A DNA stretch of 64,000 nt from Bradyrhizobium lupini (GCF_040939785.1 NZ_CP162553.1:2790001-2854000), one strand, 5' to 3'. Positions 28,917 through 38,601 are shown, counted from the stretch's first letter. Translations and numbers: made by a program. Notes: generated by a model not told the origin, from the letters alone.

Positions 28917-29591
28917 TTGTCGAACAAATCTCCTCCGCCGCGCCCGGCGCCGCGCCTTTATCTCGCGACGCCTGTCGTCGACGATCCCGCTTCGCTCCTG
29001 GCCGAGCTGCCCGGCCTGCTCGCCGCCGCCGATGTCGCGGCCGTGCTGCTGCGGCTGAAGCAGACCGATCAGCGCACCATGATCTCGCGGATCAAGGCCT
29101 TGGCGCCGCCGGCTCAGAAAGCGGGCGCGGCGCTGCTTGTCGATGGCCATCCTGAGCTCGTCGCACGCGGCGGCGCCGACGGCGCGCATCTGCCCGGCAT
29201 CGCCGCGCTGAAAGAGGCGCTGCCATCGCTGAAGCCCGATCGCATCGCGGGCGTTGGCGGGCTGACGACGCGGCACCATTCGATGGATGCGGGCGAGATT
29301 GGCGCGGATTACGTGCTGTTCGGCGAACCCGACGCAAAGGGCCAGCGGCCGTCGTCGCAAGCGATCGCTGAGCGGCTGGACTGGTGGGCCGAGCTGTTCG
29401 AACCGCCCTGCGTCGGCTTTGCCATCTCGCTGGAGGAGGCCCACGAATTCGCCGCCAGCGGCGCCGATTTCGTGCTGGTGGGCGACTTCATCTGGGCCGA
29501 TCCGCGCGGACCCAAGGCTGCGCTGATCGAGGCCGACGCTGCGATCAAGAAGGCTCATGCGACTGCGCTTGCAGACCAGGAGCACGGCTAG
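28917..29591 (+). CDS. ThiE/TenI-like TIM-barrel protein
   Basis: The product is 224 residues from a TTG at 28917, three bases after the restored stop of the aldolase gene. RLYLATPVVDD, KQTDQRTMISRIKAL, LLVDGHPELVARGGADGAHLP and ADYVLFGEPDAKG follow the layout of thiamine-phosphate synthases. The phosphate- and pyrimidine-binding motifs are altered, and no other thi genes are near. It is better called a ThiE-like protein of unknown reaction than ThiE. It forms a run with the aldolase, the Sel1-repeat gene and suhB. Confidence 0.75.
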   Translation: MSNKSPPPRPAPRLYLATPVVDDPASLLAELPGLLAAADVAAVLLRLKQTDQRTMISRIKALAPPAQKAGAALLVDGHPELVARGGADGAHLPGIAALKEALPSLKPDRIAGVGGLTTRHHSMDAGEIGADYVLFGEPDAKGQRPSSQAIAERLDWWAELFEPPCVGFAISLEEAHEFAASGADFVLVGDFIWADPRGPKAALIEADAAIKKAHATALADQEHG

Positions 29592-29599
29592 CGCCCGAC

Positions 29600-30694
29600 A
29601 TGAAGCTCCCGCGCATCATCATGCTGGCCACGCTGCTGCTGACGGCGCCCGCGGCCGCGCAGCTCCAGATCACGCCGCCGGTGGCAACGCCGGGCGCTTC
29701 GGCCGAGAAAACCAAAGACAAGCCGAAGGCCACGCCGCACACCATCACCAAGAAGAAGGAAGCGCCGCCGGCACCCAAACCTTCAGCCTCCCCGAAACCT
29801 TCCGCTTCCCCAAAGCCTGCTCCGGCCGCGACCGTGATTCCGGCGCCGCCGACCGACAACCCCAACGTCGATCTGGTGTACGGCGCCTATCAGCGCGGCC
29901 AGTACAAGACCGCCTTCGAACTCGCCACGGCCCGTGCCGAAACCGGCGATGCCAAAGCGATGACCATGCTGGGTGAGCTCTATTCCAACGCCATGGGCAT
30001 CCGACGCGACTACACCAAGGCGCTGCAATGGTACAAGCGCGCCTCCGACGCCGGAGACCGCGAGGCGATGTTCGCGCTCGCCATGCTGAGGATGACCGGC
30101 CGCGGCGGCCCGGTCGACAAAAATGAGGCGGTCAAGCTGATGGCGTCCGCCGCCAAGCTCGGCGAACCCAAGGCGGCCTATAATCTCGCGCTGCTCTATC
30201 TCGACGGCCAGACCCTGCCGCAGGACGTCAAGCGCTCCGCCGAGCTGCTGCGCCAGGCGGCTGATGCCGGCCTGCCCGAGGCGCAATACGCGCTCGCGAC
30301 CTTCTACAAGGAAGGCACTGGCGTGCCGAAGGATTTGGAACGGGCGGTGCGTCTGCTCCAGGTCGCCACGCTGACCGACAATGTCGATGCCGAGGTCGAA
30401 TACGCCATCGCGCTGTTCAACGGCACCGGCACGCCGAAGAACCAGCCGGCGGCCGTCGCCCTGCTCCGCAAGGCGTCCCGCCAGGGCAGCGCGATCGCGC
30501 AGAACCGGCTGGCCTGGGTGCTGATCAACGGCATGGGCACGGCCGTGGACAAGGTCGAAGGCTTCAAGTGGCATCTGGTGGCCAAGACCTCCGGCAAGGG
30601 CGATCCGGAGCTGGACAAGCAATTGTCCGATTTGCCGGCCGAGGACCGGGCCAAGGCCGAGGCCGCCGCCAGGAAATGGCTCGGGGCCAAATGA
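29600..30694 (+). CDS. Exported Sel1-repeat protein
   Basis: The product is 364 residues from ATG 29600, 9 bp after the ThiE-like gene. A signal peptide (PRIIMLATLLLTAPAAA) precedes a Pro/Lys/Ser-rich linker with PKPSASPKPSASPKP. About six Sel1-type helical repeats follow (AKAMTMLGELYSNAMG, EAMFALAMLRMTGRG, AAYNLALLYLDG, EAQYALATFYKEGTG, VEYAIALFNGTG, AQNRLAWVLINGMG). Sel1 repeats are protein-protein interaction scaffolds; in rhizobia such proteins act in exopolysaccharide and envelope regulation. The partner is not evident. The frame upstream of 29600 is a shadow. Confidence 0.85.
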   Translation: MKLPRIIMLATLLLTAPAAAQLQITPPVATPGASAEKTKDKPKATPHTITKKKEAPPAPKPSASPKPSASPKPAPAATVIPAPPTDNPNVDLVYGAYQRGQYKTAFELATARAETGDAKAMTMLGELYSNAMGIRRDYTKALQWYKRASDAGDREAMFALAMLRMTGRGGPVDKNEAVKLMASAAKLGEPKAAYNLALLYLDGQTLPQDVKRSAELLRQAADAGLPEAQYALATFYKEGTGVPKDLERAVRLLQVATLTDNVDAEVEYAIALFNGTGTPKNQPAAVALLRKASRQGSAIAQNRLAWVLINGMGTAVDKVEGFKWHLVAKTSGKGDPELDKQLSDLPAEDRAKAEAAARKWLGAK

Positions 30695-30778
30695 CTTGAC
30701 GTTGAGGCCCCCGCAGGGCACCCCATCCCTCAAACAGGCGCGATTTCGCGCCATTTCCCCGATCAAGACCGGAAGCTC

Positions 30779-31564
30779 ATGCTATATTCCGCAACTATCA
30801 ACGTCATGGTCAAGGCCGCGCGCCGCGCCGGCCGCAGCCTCAAGCGCGATCTCGGCGAGATCGAGCATCTCCAGGTCTCGCTGAAGGGACCGGCGAATTT
30901 CGTCTCGCTGGCCGACAAGCGCGCCGAGGAGATCCTCTACCAGGACCTCGCCAAGGCGCGGCCCGGCTACGGCTTCATCGGCGAGGAAGGCGGAACGCGC
31001 GAGGGCTCCGACAAGAGCCACACCTGGATCGTCGATCCGCTCGACGGCACCACCAACTTCCTGCACGGCATCCCGCAATTCGCGATCTCGATCGGGCTTT
31101 CGCGCGAGGGCACGATCATCGCCGGCGTGATCTACAATCCCGCCAATGACGAGCTCTACATCGCCGAGCGCGGCAAGGGCGCCTTCCTCAACGACCAGCG
31201 GCTGCGCGTGGCCGGCCGCCGTCAGCTCAACGAATGCGTGGTGGCCTGCGGCCTGCCTCATATCGGCCGCGGCGACCACGAGGAATTCCGTCGCGAGATG
31301 ACCGCGATGCAGGAGCGCGTCGCCGGCCTGCGCCGCTTCGGCGCCGCCTCGCTCGACTTGGCCTTCGTCGCCGCCGGCCGCCTCGACGGCTACTGGGAGC
31401 GCAATTTGCAATCCTGGGACATCGCGGCGGGTCTGATCATGCTGCGCGAGGCGGGCGGAACGATCACCGACATCGATACGCCGGGCGACGCGCTGGTGAC
31501 AGGCAATGTCGTGTGCGGGAATGAATACGTGCACGGGGAATTGGTGAAGATCTTGCGGAAGTAG
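30779..31564 (+). CDS. suhB: Inositol monophosphatase family protein (SuhB-type)
   Basis: The product is 261 residues. Metal-site motifs are IGEEGG, VDPLDGTTNFLHGIPQF and WDIAAGLIMLREAGG, all intact. The family dephosphorylates inositol phosphates and related small molecules; SuhB in E. coli also acts in rRNA transcription. It closes the plus-strand run that began at tkt. Its last ~175 bp overlap, tail to tail, with the open frame of the AAA ATPase on the other strand. Confidence 0.93.
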   Translation: MLYSATINVMVKAARRAGRSLKRDLGEIEHLQVSLKGPANFVSLADKRAEEILYQDLAKARPGYGFIGEEGGTREGSDKSHTWIVDPLDGTTNFLHGIPQFAISIGLSREGTIIAGVIYNPANDELYIAERGKGAFLNDQRLRVAGRRQLNECVVACGLPHIGRGDHEEFRREMTAMQERVAGLRRFGAASLDLAFVAAGRLDGYWERNLQSWDIAAGLIMLREAGGTITDIDTPGDALVTGNVVCGNEYVHGELVKILRK

Positions 31565-32736
31565 GCCGCAGCAGCACGACGGCTCGATCGACGACGGTTG
31601 GAATCGTCGTCCTCATCGTCCTCGTCGGCTTCGTCGTCGCGATATTCACCGCCGATGGTCAGGCCCTCGATCGCCGTGGCGCCTTTCGACTTGATCACCC
31701 GGCGGAGCGGGACCGAACTCTCGCTTCGCAGTGCGTCCATCAACTGTTCCGAATGGGTGACAATCCAGATGTCGGCGCGGCGCGATGCCTTGGCGATGAG
31801 CCGGGCCAGCGGCGCAAGCAGCGACGGATGCAGGCTGGTCTCGGGTTCGTTCAGCGCAATGAACGGCGGCAGCCGATAGCCCATGAATACCGCGAGCAGG
31901 CAGATGTATTTCAGCGTCCCGTCGGATAGTTCATGAGCCCTGAACGGCCGCGGCATATCCGGCAATTGCAGATCGAATTCACACCTGCCATTTTCTTCCC
32001 ATGCGCGGAGTTCGGCACCCGGGAATGCATCCTGGATCGCGTCCTGCAGGTCGTCGGCGTCTTCCCGAATGACATAGAGGGTCGCCAGGGTGGCAGCCAG
32101 ATCGATGCCATCGGCGCTGAGCGAGGGCGTTGCGATCGCCAGACAAGGCTTTCGTATCGGTGACGCCGGATCAGTGCGAAAGTCATGATAGAATCGCCAG
32201 CCCAGCATTGCATTTCTGATCAGGTCGATTTCCGGGCATTGCTTGCCATCGGAAAAAGCCGCAAGCGCGGTCTCTGACGGCAGCACCGCATCCTTGTGAG
32301 CGTTCCAGGCGCCACTCTCGCCGCGGACGCTGATGAGCGAATTGATCCGCTCCATCAGCTTGACCGTGCGTTTGCCGCGCGTCGTTTCGATCGTTTCGGC
32401 CTTGATCATCGGCTCGCCGGAAAATGCCGCCTGAAGCGGGCTGGGAAATCCGAGCTCGATGGAATATCTCATGCCGTCGAATGTCGCCGACAGCCGCAGC
32501 CGCCCGTCTTCGCCTCGCTTGCGTATGCCGGACCAGCAGACCGAATTCAAACCGCCTTCATCGGCGATCGTGCGGGTGATCTGACCGGTCGCCGCGTCGC
32601 GCAACAGCGACAAGGACTTGTAGAGATTGGACTTGCCGACTCCATTTTCGCCGACGAACACCGACAGGGGATGGATGGGTATGGAGAGCCGCCGAATGGA
32701 GCGATAGTTCGAGATCGCAATGTCGGTCGGACGCAT
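31390..32736 (-). CDS. AAA-family (SMC/RecF-like) ATPase
   Basis: The product is about 448 residues from ATG 32736. Walker A is FVGENGVGKSNLYKSL, the signature region is AHELSDGTLKYICLLAVF, Walker B is FIALNEPETSLHP, and a WIVTHSEQLMD follows. This is the COG4637-like predicted ATPase layout with no nuclease domain. The C-terminus after about residue 385 is a Asp/Glu run (DDEADEDDEDDD), then Arg/Ser/Pro-rich sequence that is only the antisense of suhB, so the true end is doubtful. The gene stands alone between suhB and the RND pump. Relatives occur both as housekeeping orphans and in defence loci, but no partner gene is here. Confidence 0.8.
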   Translation of the reverse strand: MRPTDIAISNYRSIRRLSIPIHPLSVFVGENGVGKSNLYKSLSLLRDAATGQITRTIADEGGLNSVCWSGIRKRGEDGRLRLSATFDGMRYSIELGFPSPLQAAFSGEPMIKAETIETTRGKRTVKLMERINSLISVRGESGAWNAHKDAVLPSETALAAFSDGKQCPEIDLIRNAMLGWRFYHDFRTDPASPIRKPCLAIATPSLSADGIDLAATLATLYVIREDADDLQDAIQDAFPGAELRAWEENGRCEFDLQLPDMPRPFRAHELSDGTLKYICLLAVFMGYRLPPFIALNEPETSLHPSLLAPLARLIAKASRRADIWIVTHSEQLMDALRSESSVPLRRVIKSKGATAIEGLTIGGEYRDDEADEDDEDDDSNRRRSSRRAAAAYFRKIFTNSPCTYSFPHTTLPVTSASPGVSMSVIVPPASRSMIRPAAMSQDCKLRSQ

Positions 32737-32890
32737 CACATGCTCTCAATCGGCGGGCTATCTCCGCATTCGCAGTAAGGTGCGAATACGATGTTTCAAT
32801 CCAGGGGTGCAGTCTGGATTGAGGCCTCCGAGAAATCAAGCCGACCGATCCGGCGTTCAATGGCCGACTCTCACCAGCGCAAACCCGACG

Positions 32891-32993
32891 GTCATCATCC
32901 GCGAAGGCGGATGATCCAGTATTCCAGAGACGCCGCTCGGATACGGAAAGGCCGCGGGGTACGGCATGCCCCGCCTGCGCGGGGCATGCCACC
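32891..32993. repeat. Dispersed GTCATCATCC palindromic element
   Basis: Related to 20593-20695: TCATCATCCGCGAAGGCGGATGATCCAGTA-type left arm and GGCATGCCCCGCCTGCGCGGGGCATGCC right arm, which is itself a perfect palindrome. It lies between the ATPase gene start and the end of the RND permease gene. Confidence 0.7.
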
Positions 32994-32997
32994 TCAC

Positions 32998-35900
32998 CTA
33001 CAGCTCGGCCGGCGCCGGCGGCCCGTACATCTCGCCCTGCTTCGCCGCCTTCTCCCGATCCCCGCCCAGCACGCGCTGCACCGAGACGAAGAACACCGGC
33101 ACCATCAGCAGCGCCAGGATCACTACCGCGATCATGCCGCCCATCACGACACTGCCGAGCGCCTGCTGGCTGGCGCCGCCGGCGCCATGGGCGATGGCCA
33201 TCGGCAGCACGCCGCAGATGAAGGCAAGGCCGGTCATCAGGATCGGGCGGAAGCGCAGGCGGCAGGCCTCGATGGTGGCGTCCACCAGCGGCTTGCCTTC
33301 TTTCCGCAGATCCTTGGCGAACTCGATGATCAGGATCGCGTCCTTGGCCGCAAGGCCAATGATGGTGATCAGGCCGACGGTGAAATAGACGTCGTTGGGC
33401 AGGCCGCGCAGCATCGCCGCGACCACCGCGCCGACGATGCCGAGCGGCACGGTGAGCAGCACCGCGAGCGGAATGGTCCAGCTCTCGTAAAGCGCGGCCA
33501 GACACAGGAACACCACGAATACCGAGAGCCCGAGCAGGAACGGCGCCTGCGAGCCCGACAGCTTCTCCTGGAGCGACTGCCCGGTCCATTCATAGCCGAA
33601 GCCGCGCGGCAGCTTGCCGGCAAGCCGTTCCATCTCCGCGATGGCATCGCCCGAGGTGAAGCCGGGTTTCGCCTCGCCCGAGATGCGCACCGCCGGATAA
33701 TAATTGAAGCCGGCGATCTGCGTCGGTCCGCGCGCCCATTCCACGGTGGTAAAGGACGAGAACGGCACGAGCTGGCCGCGGCTGTTCTTGACGTTGTAGT
33801 TGAGGATGTCCTCGGTCCGCATGCGGTCGCGGGCATCGGCCTGCACCACGACACGCTGCATGCGGCCGCGGTTCGGGAAGTCGTTGATGTAGTTCGAGCC
33901 GAGATTGGTCGAGATCGTATTGTTGATGTCCTCGAAGGTGACGCCGAAGGCGCCCGCCTTTTCGCGGTCGATCACGAGATTGACCACGCCGGCCTCGGGC
34001 AGGCCCTCGACATAGACCTTCTGCAGCACAGCGCTCGCATTGGCCTCCGCGATCAACTGATCGGCGGCGCGCATCAAGGCCGGATAACCCTTCTGGCCGC
34101 GGTCCTGGAGACGGAACGAGAAGCCCGAGGAGTTGCCGAGATTGTCGATTGGCGGCGGCTGCAGCGCGGAGATTTTTGCGTCGCGGATCGACGACGACAA
34201 ATCGCGGTTGATGTCGGCGACGATCGCGGCCGCAGAATCCTTCGGCCCGCGTTCCGACCAGTCCTTCAGGGTGATGAAGGCCTGCGCGGTGTTCATGCCC
34301 TGGCCGGAGAAGCTGAAGCCGGTGAGGAAGGTGACGTTGTCGACGCCCGGACGCTGCGCCAGGTATTTTTCCACTTTCTCGATCACCGCCTCGGTTCGGC
34401 CGTAGGACGAGTCCGACGGCGTCTGCACGTCGGTGGTGACGAAGCCCTGGTCGTCGACGGGCAGGAAGCCGCCGGGCAGATTGACGAAGGCCCAGGACAG
34501 GCCGGCGAGCAGCGCGACATAGACCAGCATCAAGCGGCCGGTGCGCTTCAGCGAGAAGCCGACGGTGCGGGAATATCCCTCCTTGCTGCCGTCGAGCATG
34601 CGGTTGAACCAGCCGAACACGCCCTTCTTGACATGGCCATGACCGGCCGCGACGGGCTTGAGCAGCGTCGCACACAGTGCCGGCGTCAGCGACAGCGCGA
34701 GGAAGGCCGAGAAGCCGATCGCGGCGACCATGGTCACGGAGAACTGGCGGTAGATGATGCCGACCGAGCCCGGGAAGAACGCCATCGGCACGAACACGGC
34801 CATCAAGACCAGCGTGATGCCGATGATGGCGCCGGTGATCTGCGACATCGCTTTCCGCGTCGCTTCCTTGGGCGGCAGCCCCTCCTCGGCCATGATGCGC
34901 TCGACGTTCTCGACTACGACGATGGCATCGTCGACGAGGATGCCGACGGCGAGCACCATGCCGAACATCGAGAGCATGTTGATGGAATAGCCGGCGAGCA
35001 GCAGCGTGGTACAGGCGCCCAGCAGCGCCACCGGCACCACGATGGTCGGAATGATGGTGTAGCGGATGTTCTGCAGGAACAGGAACATCACCACGAACAC
35101 CAGCACGATGGCTTCGACCAGCGTCGACAACACCTTCTTGATCGAGGCCTCGACCACGGGCGTGATGTTGTATGGAATCTCGTAGCCGATATTGGCCGGG
35201 AAGAAGCGAGACAGCTCCTTCATCTTCTCTTCGACGGCGCTCGCGGTCGCCAGCGCATTGCCGGTCGGCGACATCAGCACGGAAAGACCGGCGGTCGGCT
35301 TGCCATCGAGACGGGTGTTGAACTGGTAGCTGAGGCCGCCGACCTCGATCCGCGCGACATCGCGCAGCCGCACGGTCGACCCGTCGGCATTGGCGCGCAG
35401 GATGATGGTACCGAATTCATCCGGGGACGAGAGCTGGCCCTTGACCAGCACCAGCGCGGAGGTGCGCTGGGTCGAGGTCGACGGCTCGGCGCCGATGCTG
35501 CCCGAAGCGACCTGCGCGTTCTGCGCGGCAATGGCCTTGTTGACGTCGTCGGCGGTCAGGCCATAGCCGACCAGCTTTGCCGGGTCGACCCAGACGCGCA
35601 GGCTACGTTCCGTCGAATACAGCGTGGCGCGGCCGACGCCGGGGATGCGGCGGATCTCGCCCAGCACGTTACGGATCATGAAGTCGCCCAGGCCGACCTC
35701 ATCCAGGCTGCCGTCGGTCGAGTTCAGCGTGATGATCTGGAGCACCGCGCTGGAGGCTTCCTCGATCAGAATGCCCTGCTGGATCACCGCGCGCGGCAGC
35801 CGCGCCTCGACGCGCTTGATGCGGTTCTGCACCTCGACCGAGGCGGCGCTGGTATCGGTGCCCGGCACGAAATTGGCGATGATCTCGACCTGGCCGAGCG

Positions 35901-36150
35901 AGTCGCTGGTCGATTCGAAATTGAGGATGCCGGAGGCGCCGTTGAGCTCCTCCTCGATCAGCCGCGTGACGCTGTTGTAGAGGTTCTCGGGCGAGGCACC
36001 GGGATAGCTGGTCGAGATCGAGATCGAGGGCGGCGCGATGATCGGGTACTGCGCGATCGGCAACAGCGGAATCGAAATTGCGCCGACCAGACAGATGAAC
36101 AGCGCGACGACCCAGGCGAAGATCGGCCTGTCGATGAAGAAGCTCGCCAT
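32998..36150 (-). CDS. RND multidrug efflux permease (HAE1/AcrB-type)
   Basis: The product is 1050 residues, full length. It starts MASFFIDRPIFAWVVALFI and has the proton-relay motif VGILVDDAIVVVENVERI. Two large periplasmic loops and twelve predicted membrane spans in two halves fit HAE1 exporters, ending in a short Pro/Ala tail. It exports drugs or toxic metabolites in exchange for protons. It follows the adaptor gene with a 6 bp gap. No outer-membrane channel gene is adjacent, so a shared TolC-like channel is likely. Confidence 0.95.
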   Translation of the reverse strand: MASFFIDRPIFAWVVALFICLVGAISIPLLPIAQYPIIAPPSISISTSYPGASPENLYNSVTRLIEEELNGASGILNFESTSDSLGQVEIIANFVPGTDTSAASVEVQNRIKRVEARLPRAVIQQGILIEEASSAVLQIITLNSTDGSLDEVGLGDFMIRNVLGEIRRIPGVGRATLYSTERSLRVWVDPAKLVGYGLTADDVNKAIAAQNAQVASGSIGAEPSTSTQRTSALVLVKGQLSSPDEFGTIILRANADGSTVRLRDVARIEVGGLSYQFNTRLDGKPTAGLSVLMSPTGNALATASAVEEKMKELSRFFPANIGYEIPYNITPVVEASIKKVLSTLVEAIVLVFVVMFLFLQNIRYTIIPTIVVPVALLGACTTLLLAGYSINMLSMFGMVLAVGILVDDAIVVVENVERIMAEEGLPPKEATRKAMSQITGAIIGITLVLMAVFVPMAFFPGSVGIIYRQFSVTMVAAIGFSAFLALSLTPALCATLLKPVAAGHGHVKKGVFGWFNRMLDGSKEGYSRTVGFSLKRTGRLMLVYVALLAGLSWAFVNLPGGFLPVDDQGFVTTDVQTPSDSSYGRTEAVIEKVEKYLAQRPGVDNVTFLTGFSFSGQGMNTAQAFITLKDWSERGPKDSAAAIVADINRDLSSSIRDAKISALQPPPIDNLGNSSGFSFRLQDRGQKGYPALMRAADQLIAEANASAVLQKVYVEGLPEAGVVNLVIDREKAGAFGVTFEDINNTISTNLGSNYINDFPNRGRMQRVVVQADARDRMRTEDILNYNVKNSRGQLVPFSSFTTVEWARGPTQIAGFNYYPAVRISGEAKPGFTSGDAIAEMERLAGKLPRGFGYEWTGQSLQEKLSGSQAPFLLGLSVFVVFLCLAALYESWTIPLAVLLTVPLGIVGAVVAAMLRGLPNDVYFTVGLITIIGLAAKDAILIIEFAKDLRKEGKPLVDATIEACRLRFRPILMTGLAFICGVLPMAIAHGAGGASQQALGSVVMGGMIAVVILALLMVPVFFVSVQRVLGGDREKAAKQGEMYGPPAPAEL

Positions 36151-36156
36151 GGTCTA

Positions 36157-37350
36157 TTACCGCATCAGCTTCTGGGCGTGCCGGTTGTCGGCGGTCGCAT
36201 CCGCTTCCGACCAGGATTGCGGCTTGACCTTGTCGCCGGCGGCGAACTTCTGGAAGCCTTCGACCACGACCTTGTCGCCAGCCTTCAGGCCGTCGGTGAC
36301 GAACCAGATGCCGTCCTGCACCGAACCGGTGCGCACCGGCTGCACCGAGATGCGATTGTCGTCCTTGACGACGAACACCTCGCTGCCGCCGCCGCCATTG
36401 CGCTGAATCGCCTGCTGCGGCACGGCGATCGCATCGCTATCGAGACCCTGGTCGATGCGGACGCGGACATACATGCCCGGCAGCAATTCGCGCTTGGGAT
36501 TGCGGAACTCACCACGCAAGGTCACCTGACCGGTATTGGCGTCGACCTTGGCATCCGAAAACAGCAACTTGCCGTCGAGCGAGTAGAGGGTGTTGTCGTC
36601 GAGCACGAGATGCACCTTGGCGGCGTCGGGCGCGATGCGCTCGAGGTCACCGCTCTCGAAGGCGCGGCGGAGCTGGTTGAGCTCGTTCACCGACTGGGTG
36701 AAATCCGCATAGATCGGATCGAGCTGCTGAATGGTGGCCAGATTGGTCTCGTTCTGAACCGCGAGCGCGCCCTCGCTGACCAGGGCGGCACCGACGACGC
36801 CGTCGATCGGCGCGCGTACGGTGGCATAGTCGAGATTGAGCTTTGCGCGCGCGAGATCGGCCTTGCGGCCCTCGACCTCGGCATGGGCCTGGCGCTCGGC
36901 CGCGATCGCCTTCTCGTTCTCGGCTTCGGGCGCGGCGCGCTGGCTGGTGAGCGTGGCGATGCGGCGCGCCTGCTGCTGGGACTGCATCAACGCGGCCTCG
37001 GCCTTGGCGACCGCAGCCTCGTTGGCCATCACCTCGACCTCGAACGGACGCGGATCGATCCGATACAGTGGATCGCCGGCCTTCACCTCGCTGCCCTGCC
37101 GGAACAGGCGCTCGACCACGATGCCGGACACGCGCGGCCGCACGTCGGACACGCGCGTCGGCGCAATGCGGCCCGGCAGCTCGCGCACCACGGCACGCGG
37201 CTGCGGCTTGACGATGACGATGCTGACGTCGGGGTCGTTGGGCTGGGCGGCTGAAATGGCGGAGCTGGATTCGTCGCAGCCCGCCAACAGCGGCGTAAAG
37301 GCCGCGAGCATCATTGCAACGCATGCCGATCGCGCGCGAAGTCCTGACAT
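36157..37350 (-). CDS. RND efflux periplasmic adaptor (membrane fusion lipoprotein)
   Basis: I use ATG 37350 (397 aa), which gives a lipoprotein signal (ACVAMMLAAFTPLLAGC) with lipobox LLAGC; the upstream open frame is non-coding. The barrel-sandwich segments are GIVVERLFRQGSEVKAGDPL and YATVRAPIDGVVG around an alpha-helical hairpin rich in Ala/Glu/Gln. The C-terminal barrel ends in DKVVVEGFQKFAAGDKV. It bridges the inner-membrane pump encoded next to an outer-membrane channel. No regulator gene lies upstream. Confidence 0.93.
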   Translation of the reverse strand: MSGLRARSACVAMMLAAFTPLLAGCDESSSAISAAQPNDPDVSIVIVKPQPRAVVRELPGRIAPTRVSDVRPRVSGIVVERLFRQGSEVKAGDPLYRIDPRPFEVEVMANEAAVAKAEAALMQSQQQARRIATLTSQRAAPEAENEKAIAAERQAHAEVEGRKADLARAKLNLDYATVRAPIDGVVGAALVSEGALAVQNETNLATIQQLDPIYADFTQSVNELNQLRRAFESGDLERIAPDAAKVHLVLDDNTLYSLDGKLLFSDAKVDANTGQVTLRGEFRNPKRELLPGMYVRVRIDQGLDSDAIAVPQQAIQRNGGGGSEVFVVKDDNRISVQPVRTGSVQDGIWFVTDGLKAGDKVVVEGFQKFAAGDKVKPQSWSEADATADNRHAQKLMR

Positions 37351-37581
37351 GAAATGGGGTGCCCCGATATTGTTGAAACCGATCACGCTCGGCGCGAGGC
37401 CCGTTCTGGGCCATGGCACGCGGCTGATGCGGTCAAAATAGAGCGGACGTGCTGCGACGCAACGCACCTTGCGGGCGGCCCAATGTCACACGGCCTAGGG
37501 TGCTGAGTTCACGGCGTTTTTCGCGTCTCACCCGATTGTGAGTCCGGTTCCATCACCGCGTGCTGCGTCAGAAGACCGCAA

Positions 37582-38601
37582 TTACCCCGCCGCCTTCATC
37601 CGGTAGTGGCTGACGCCCCACTCGGTTCCGTTGGCATAGCCGAACAGGCCCGAGGTCGCGAGAAAGAACCAGCGCCAGCGTCGCATTCGCTGGGCGGTCT
37701 CCTCGCCATGGATGTTGCGTAAGGCCGCCTCGATGGCGTCGCGATGCGCGTCGAAATTTGCGAGCCAGTCGTTGGCGGTGCGCTGATAGTGCGTGCCGCT
37801 CCAGCACCATTCCTTCTCGACTGTGAAAATATCGTCGAATTGCCTGACGAGGTGATGGCTCGGCATCAGCCCGCCGGTTGAGACGCGCTGCGCGATCCAG
37901 TCGTCGCGATCGGCCCGGTCGAACAGGTGAGAGCCGGAGCGATGAGCGACGATGTGCATGAAGAACCGCCCCTCCGGCGCGAGCCATGATCGCAGGCGTG
38001 TCATCAGCTTGCGCCAGTTCATCACGTGCTCGAACATCTCGACCGACACGATGCGGTCGAATTGCCCGTCGGGCGCGAACACGTTGATGTCCGCACAGAC
38101 CACCCGCAGATTAAGAAGACCGCGCAGCCGCGCCTCTTCCTCGATATGGGCGCGCTGCGCCTGCGAGCTCGACACCGCCGTCACCTTGGCGTGCGGAAAC
38201 TGCCGCGCCATCCACAGCGACAGCGAGCCCCAGCCGCAGCCGAGCTCAAGGATGGTCTGACCATCGGCGATTGCGGCATGCTCGGCGGTCTGGCGCAGCG
38301 CCTCCTCCTCGGCCTCCCGCAAGGTGGTCGCGTCGGTCTTGTAGAAGCAGCAGGAGTATTTGCGGTTGGGGCCGAGCACCTTCGCAAAGAACGAAGCGGG
38401 CACCTCGTCGTGCTCGGCATCCGCGTCCTCGGCGATCGGCCGCAGCATCATCCGCCCGGCGAAGGCGGCATCGTCCGCCTCGCCCAGCGCGGACAGGCGC
38501 GTCACCGTGCGCGAGCACAGGCGCTGGATCGCCGCGCGGATCACGACATCAGGCAACGGCACCCGTTCGGCAGTCCCGATGATCGCGGACACGACGCTCA
38601 T
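37582..38601 (-). CDS. Cyclopropane-fatty-acid-synthase-like SAM methyltransferase
   Basis: I use ATG 38601 (339 aa, MSVVSAIIGTAERVPLPDVV). SAM-binding motif LELGCGWGSLSLWMARQFP is followed by AVSSSQAQRAHIEEEA and a C-terminal WRWFFLATSGLFGYANGTEWGVS. Relatives include CFA synthases and plant-type coclaurine N-methyltransferase homologues. The N-terminal lipid-binding part of true CFA synthase is short here, so the substrate may not be a membrane lipid. It stands alone, divergent from the MotA-like gene. Confidence 0.8.
   Translation of the reverse strand: MSVVSAIIGTAERVPLPDVVIRAAIQRLCSRTVTRLSALGEADDAAFAGRMMLRPIAEDADAEHDEVPASFFAKVLGPNRKYSCCFYKTDATTLREAEEEALRQTAEHAAIADGQTILELGCGWGSLSLWMARQFPHAKVTAVSSSQAQRAHIEEEARLRGLLNLRVVCADINVFAPDGQFDRIVSVEMFEHVMNWRKLMTRLRSWLAPEGRFFMHIVAHRSGSHLFDRADRDDWIAQRVSTGGLMPSHHLVRQFDDIFTVEKEWCWSGTHYQRTANDWLANFDAHRDAIEAALRNIHGEETAQRMRRWRWFFLATSGLFGYANGTEWGVSHYRMKAAG

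Noticed and set aside
28914..29155. C-terminal extension of the class I aldolase as a fusion
   Set aside because: It is the shadow of the ThiE-like gene; a one-base correction restores the normal tail and a stop at 28911.
31390..32736. Defence island around the AAA ATPase
   Set aside because: No nuclease, toxin or other defence partner adjoins it. Neighbours are suhB and an RND pump.
32791..37254. A 1487-codon open frame on the plus strand
   Set aside because: It lies antisense to the RND permease and adaptor genes, whose family motifs are unmistakable. Long antisense frames are common in high-GC DNA; its protein is a low-complexity mix of Asp, Arg, Gly and His.
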